DNA of 7,044 nt from Nitrososphaerales archaeon (GTDB lineage: Archaea; Thermoproteota; Nitrososphaeria; Conexivisphaerales; UBA164): positions 1 to 7,044 of the forward strand of contig JAGDXK010000021.1 of assembly GCA_023256405.1 (NCBI GenBank), read 5' to 3'. Under the pieces are notes generated by a model, which worked only from the letters and a program-made list of their open reading frames with translations, made no database searches and was not told the origin of the DNA. The first letter of the stretch is position 1. Each line of letters starts with the position of its first letter. A program made the translations under genes and the position numbers. Positions 5,456 through 7,044 of the stretch are shown here, one piece after another.

Positions 5456-6369
5456 AGCCCATCTACAGAAGGATATCGGTAAGGAGCCCTATGAGCTCCG
5501 CCAACCTCTCGGCTGGATTTGACGTCTTGGGAGTGGCGCTCGATGCGTATTATGACGAGCTCGATATCGAGCTCGATATAAATTCATCCTCGTTGGAGGT
5601 AGTATCGAACGTTCCTCTGCCTGACGACAACACCGCAAGGAGGGCGGCTGAGCTCTTTTACAGGAAGCTTGGAAGGATCATAGGAACCAGGATCATTCTC
5701 AGGAAGGGCATACCCGCAGGCATGGGGCTTGGCTCAAGCGGGGCCTCAGCAGCCGGGGTGGCCTTTGGGCTTAACCTGGCCTTCGGATTGCCACTGAAGC
5801 CGGAGGAGCTCATAGACATCGCAGCAAGATCTGAGAAATCACCGCACGCAGACAACGTCTCTGCAAGCATCCTGGGAGGATTTGCCATTGTGTATTCAAG
5901 AGAACCATATTCTGCGTTTTCTATCTACCGGGACTGGAAATTCATCCTCATAATACCGAATGAGGAGCCTCCAGCTGACAAGACGGCAAAGCTGAGAAAG
6001 GCGCTCGGGGAGCCTGTGCCCTTTGAGGTGTACGTTCAGGAAAAGTTCGCCTACAACTCTCTGCTTAGAGGCCTTCTGTACAACGATCGGGTTTCCTTCG
6101 CAATGGGGATGAACCTGGAAAGCTACCATCAGATCGTGAGAGGGAGATTGGGGCTTTATGACACTTACTACAGGCTTAAAAACAGGATTCTTGAAGCTGG
6201 AGCTCTTGGGGCATGCATAAGCGGTGCTGGACCTTCAATTCTCGTGCTTCCCGGGGAGAATACCGATGTACACGAAATTGAGAAGATTGTGGCTGATATG
6301 GGAATTAGTGCCAAAGTTATAGAAAGCAGAGTAAGCAAAGGCGTTGAAAAGATAAAAGTCGAAATGTAG
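5452..6369 (+). CDS. thrB: Homoserine kinase (GHMP family)
   Basis: A 305-residue GHMP kinase that phosphorylates L-homoserine with ATP, the step before threonine synthase. Motif 1 is SSANLSAGFDVLG (15-27), motif 2 the phosphate-binding GIPAGMGLGSSGASAAG (86-102), motif 3 GACISGAGPS (253-262). E128 and PHADN (131-135) are in the catalytic region. Residues that match homoserine contacts recalled from the Methanocaldococcus jannaschii enzyme (Asn17, Asp23, His138, Arg187, Arg235) are N18, D24, H132, R182 and R230 or R232, which favours homoserine over other GHMP substrates. Length is usual. The ATG overlaps the upstream stop (ATGA). A partial Shine-Dalgarno GGGTG lies 8 nt before it, so reinitiation plus weak pairing is likely. 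A 12-bp tandem duplication encodes ELDI twice (36-43). It ends 4 nt from the converging rps19. Confidence 0.9.
   Translation: MKPIYRRISVRSPMSSANLSAGFDVLGVALDAYYDELDIELDINSSSLEVVSNVPLPDDNTARRAAELFYRKLGRIIGTRIILRKGIPAGMGLGSSGASAAGVAFGLNLAFGLPLKPEELIDIAARSEKSPHADNVSASILGGFAIVYSREPYSAFSIYRDWKFILIIPNEEPPADKTAKLRKALGEPVPFEVYVQEKFAYNSLLRGLLYNDRVSFAMGMNLESYHQIVRGRLGLYDTYYRLKNRILEAGALGACISGAGPSILVLPGENTDVHEIEKIVADMGISAKVIESRVSKGVEKIKVEM
5556..5579 (+). repeat. Perfect 12-bp tandem duplication inside thrB, also palindromic
   Basis: CGAGCTCGATAT occurs twice head to tail without mismatch. The first 20 bp (5556-5575) are also a perfect inverted repeat centred on GATATC. In frame it encodes Glu-Leu-Asp-Ile twice in an early strand region of homoserine kinase. 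Looks like local slippage and not a regulatory site, since it lies well inside the gene. Confidence 0.9.
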
Positions 6370-6373
6370 CTGA

Positions 6374-6760
6374 CTACTTGAGAGGCACGTACAGCGAGGA
6401 TCTGCTTGCTCCAATTCCAGGCGTTCCGTGAACGACCTTCTTAACCGTGTGCGCGTACTCTCCAAGGTAGTGCCCTATCATCTCAGGCTTTATCTCAATC
6501 TCAACGAACTCCTTTCCGTTGTAAACCTGGAACTTCTTTCCTACCATCTGTGGAAGTATGATAAGATCCCTTTCGTGGGTCTTAATTGGGCCCTTGCTTT
6601 TTTTCATTTTCTCGAACAGAGCGCTCTTGCTGCGATATGTTGAGCTCAGCCTTTTGAGGGATCTGCGTGCCCTAGCTGGAAGAAGCTCAAGAAGCTCATC
6701 CATCGGCATCTTCTGAAGCTGCTCTATCGTGTAGCCCCTGTACCTGAACTCCTTTACCAT
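6374..6760 (-). CDS. rps19: Small ribosomal subunit protein uS19
   Basis: A 128-residue archaeal S19 of the 30S head, close to the tRNA and inter-subunit bridges. After an archaeal N-terminal extension with a Lys/Arg-rich helix (about 30-55) comes the conserved core: THERDLIILPQMVGKKFQVY (61-80), NGKEFVEIEIKPEMIGHYLGEY (81-102), and the C-terminal GIGASRSS with VPLK at the end. It follows rpl2 with a 43-nt gap, the usual order of the S10-type cluster. A near-consensus Shine-Dalgarno lies 5 nt before the ATG, as expected for an operon-internal gene. In most archaea rpl22 and rps3 come next; here the next gene is thrB on the opposite strand, so the cluster ends at this point. Confidence 0.96.
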   Translation of the reverse strand: MVKEFRYRGYTIEQLQKMPMDELLELLPARARRSLKRLSSTYRSKSALFEKMKKSKGPIKTHERDLIILPQMVGKKFQVYNGKEFVEIEIKPEMIGHYLGEYAHTVKKVVHGTPGIGASRSSLYVPLK

Positions 6761-6765
6761 CGTTT

Positions 6766-6775
6766 ATCACGTCCT
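6766..6775 (-). promoter_or_regulatory. Shine-Dalgarno of rps19
   Basis: AGGACGTGAT matches the full archaeal consensus AGGAGGTGAT at 9 of 10 positions and ends 5 nt before the rps19 ATG. It contrasts with the other genes here, which have TATA boxes at leaderless spacing and no comparable site. Confidence 0.75.
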
Positions 6776-6803
6776 TGGATTGAAAATAAAAGTTTTTTGC
6801 AAT

Positions 6804-7044
6804 TTACTTCCCTCTGCCGGTCTTCCTTGCCGCTATGTGCCCTACCTTCCTGCCAGGTGGGGTATTTCTTGCAACCGTAGTTGGCTTGCCAGGGTGCTGG
6901 TGCCGGCCTCCGCCATGCGGATGATACACTGCTGCCATGGCCACGCCTCTTACAAGCGGCCACTTCCTTCCTCTTGCTCTCATGTATCTCAGCTTTCTTC
7001 CTGCCTTGAGGAACGGCTTCTCAGAAGCGCCTCCTCCAGCCGCT
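6804..7044 (-). CDS. rpl2: Large ribosomal subunit protein uL2, C-terminal part (gene continues past the window)
   Basis: The last 80 codons of L2, a 23S rRNA-binding protein needed for subunit association and the peptidyl-transferase centre. Read on the minus strand it contains AAGGG, EKPFLKAG, KWPLVRGVAMAAVYHPHGGG and RHQHPGKP, ending KTGRGK at the TAA (6804-6806). The HPHGGGRH segment is the universally conserved L2 motif including the His implicated in peptidyl transfer. The usual GVAMNP is GVAMAA here, so the conserved Asn-Pro is replaced by Ala-Ala. The N-terminal RNA-binding domain lies beyond position 7044. A shadow frame covers part of this region, but only this frame gives L2. Confidence 0.95.
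   Translation of the reverse strand, partial: AAGGGASEKPFLKAGRKLRYMRARGRKWPLVRGVAMAAVYHPHGGGRHQHPGKPTTVARNTPPGRKVGHIAARKTGRGK

Noticed and set aside
6343..6366. T-rich antisense stretch in the end of thrB as a terminator for rps19.
   Set aside because: No run of five or more T; plausible but not supported enough to annotate.
6754..6963. A 69-codon minus-strand frame overlapping the end of rpl2 and the start of rps19.
   Set aside because: It is a shifted frame of rpl2; the correct frame gives the conserved HPHGGGRH motif and ends at 6804.

Overview
The window looks like ordinary chromosome of a euryarchaeon, most likely from the Thermoplasmata (Thermoplasma-like). The archaeal assignment is firm. 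It rests on an archaeal-type Rpo6 RNA polymerase subunit, archaeal uS19 and uL2, a TtuA/NcsA-type tRNA thiolase, an archaeal tRNA-Gly, and TATA-type boxes about 24-31 nt upstream of start codons. The Thermoplasmata placement is weaker. It is inferred from general protein style, AGG/AGA/ATA-rich codon use, intermediate GC and a strong tendency to leaderless genes. No insertion sequence, CRISPR array, prophage or other mobile element is visible.

Layout. The left edge carries the 5' two thirds of a tRNA-Gly(UCC) gene on the minus strand. A two-gene plus-strand unit follows: a CoA-diphosphatase-like Nudix hydrolase and an eIF2B/MtnA-fold protein that seems to lack the catalytic Cys. It meets rpo6 tail to tail with a 21-nt overlap. 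From a divergent promoter region the plus strand then carries an adenosine-specific-kinase (DUF355) gene and a tRNA 2-thiolation enzyme gene starting with TTG. Next come two minus-strand genes, an ABHD14-like alpha/beta hydrolase (TTG start, tail overlapping the thiolase gene by 25 nt) and a hemerythrin-like protein. A palindromic TATATATA box lies between the hemerythrin gene and a plus-strand pair, a Gfo/Idh/MocA oxidoreductase and homoserine kinase, coupled by an ATGA overlap. The right edge is the minus-strand rpl2-rps19 end of the S10-type ribosomal protein cluster, which stops after rps19 and runs into thrB with a 4-nt gap.

How it works together. Most genes look individually promoted, with little or no 5' leader, whereas the operon-internal rps19 has a near-consensus Shine-Dalgarno sequence. 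Functions are mixed housekeeping: translation (tRNA-Gly, tRNA thiolation, uS19, uL2), transcription (Rpo6), nucleotide/cofactor chemistry (Nudix, DUF355) and threonine synthesis (ThrB). I see no evidence of a new multi-gene system. The points most worth following are C33 in the tRNA-Gly anticodon loop, the Nudix/eIF2B-like pair, the ABHD14-like hydrolase, the leaderless TTG starts, and the early end of the ribosomal cluster.
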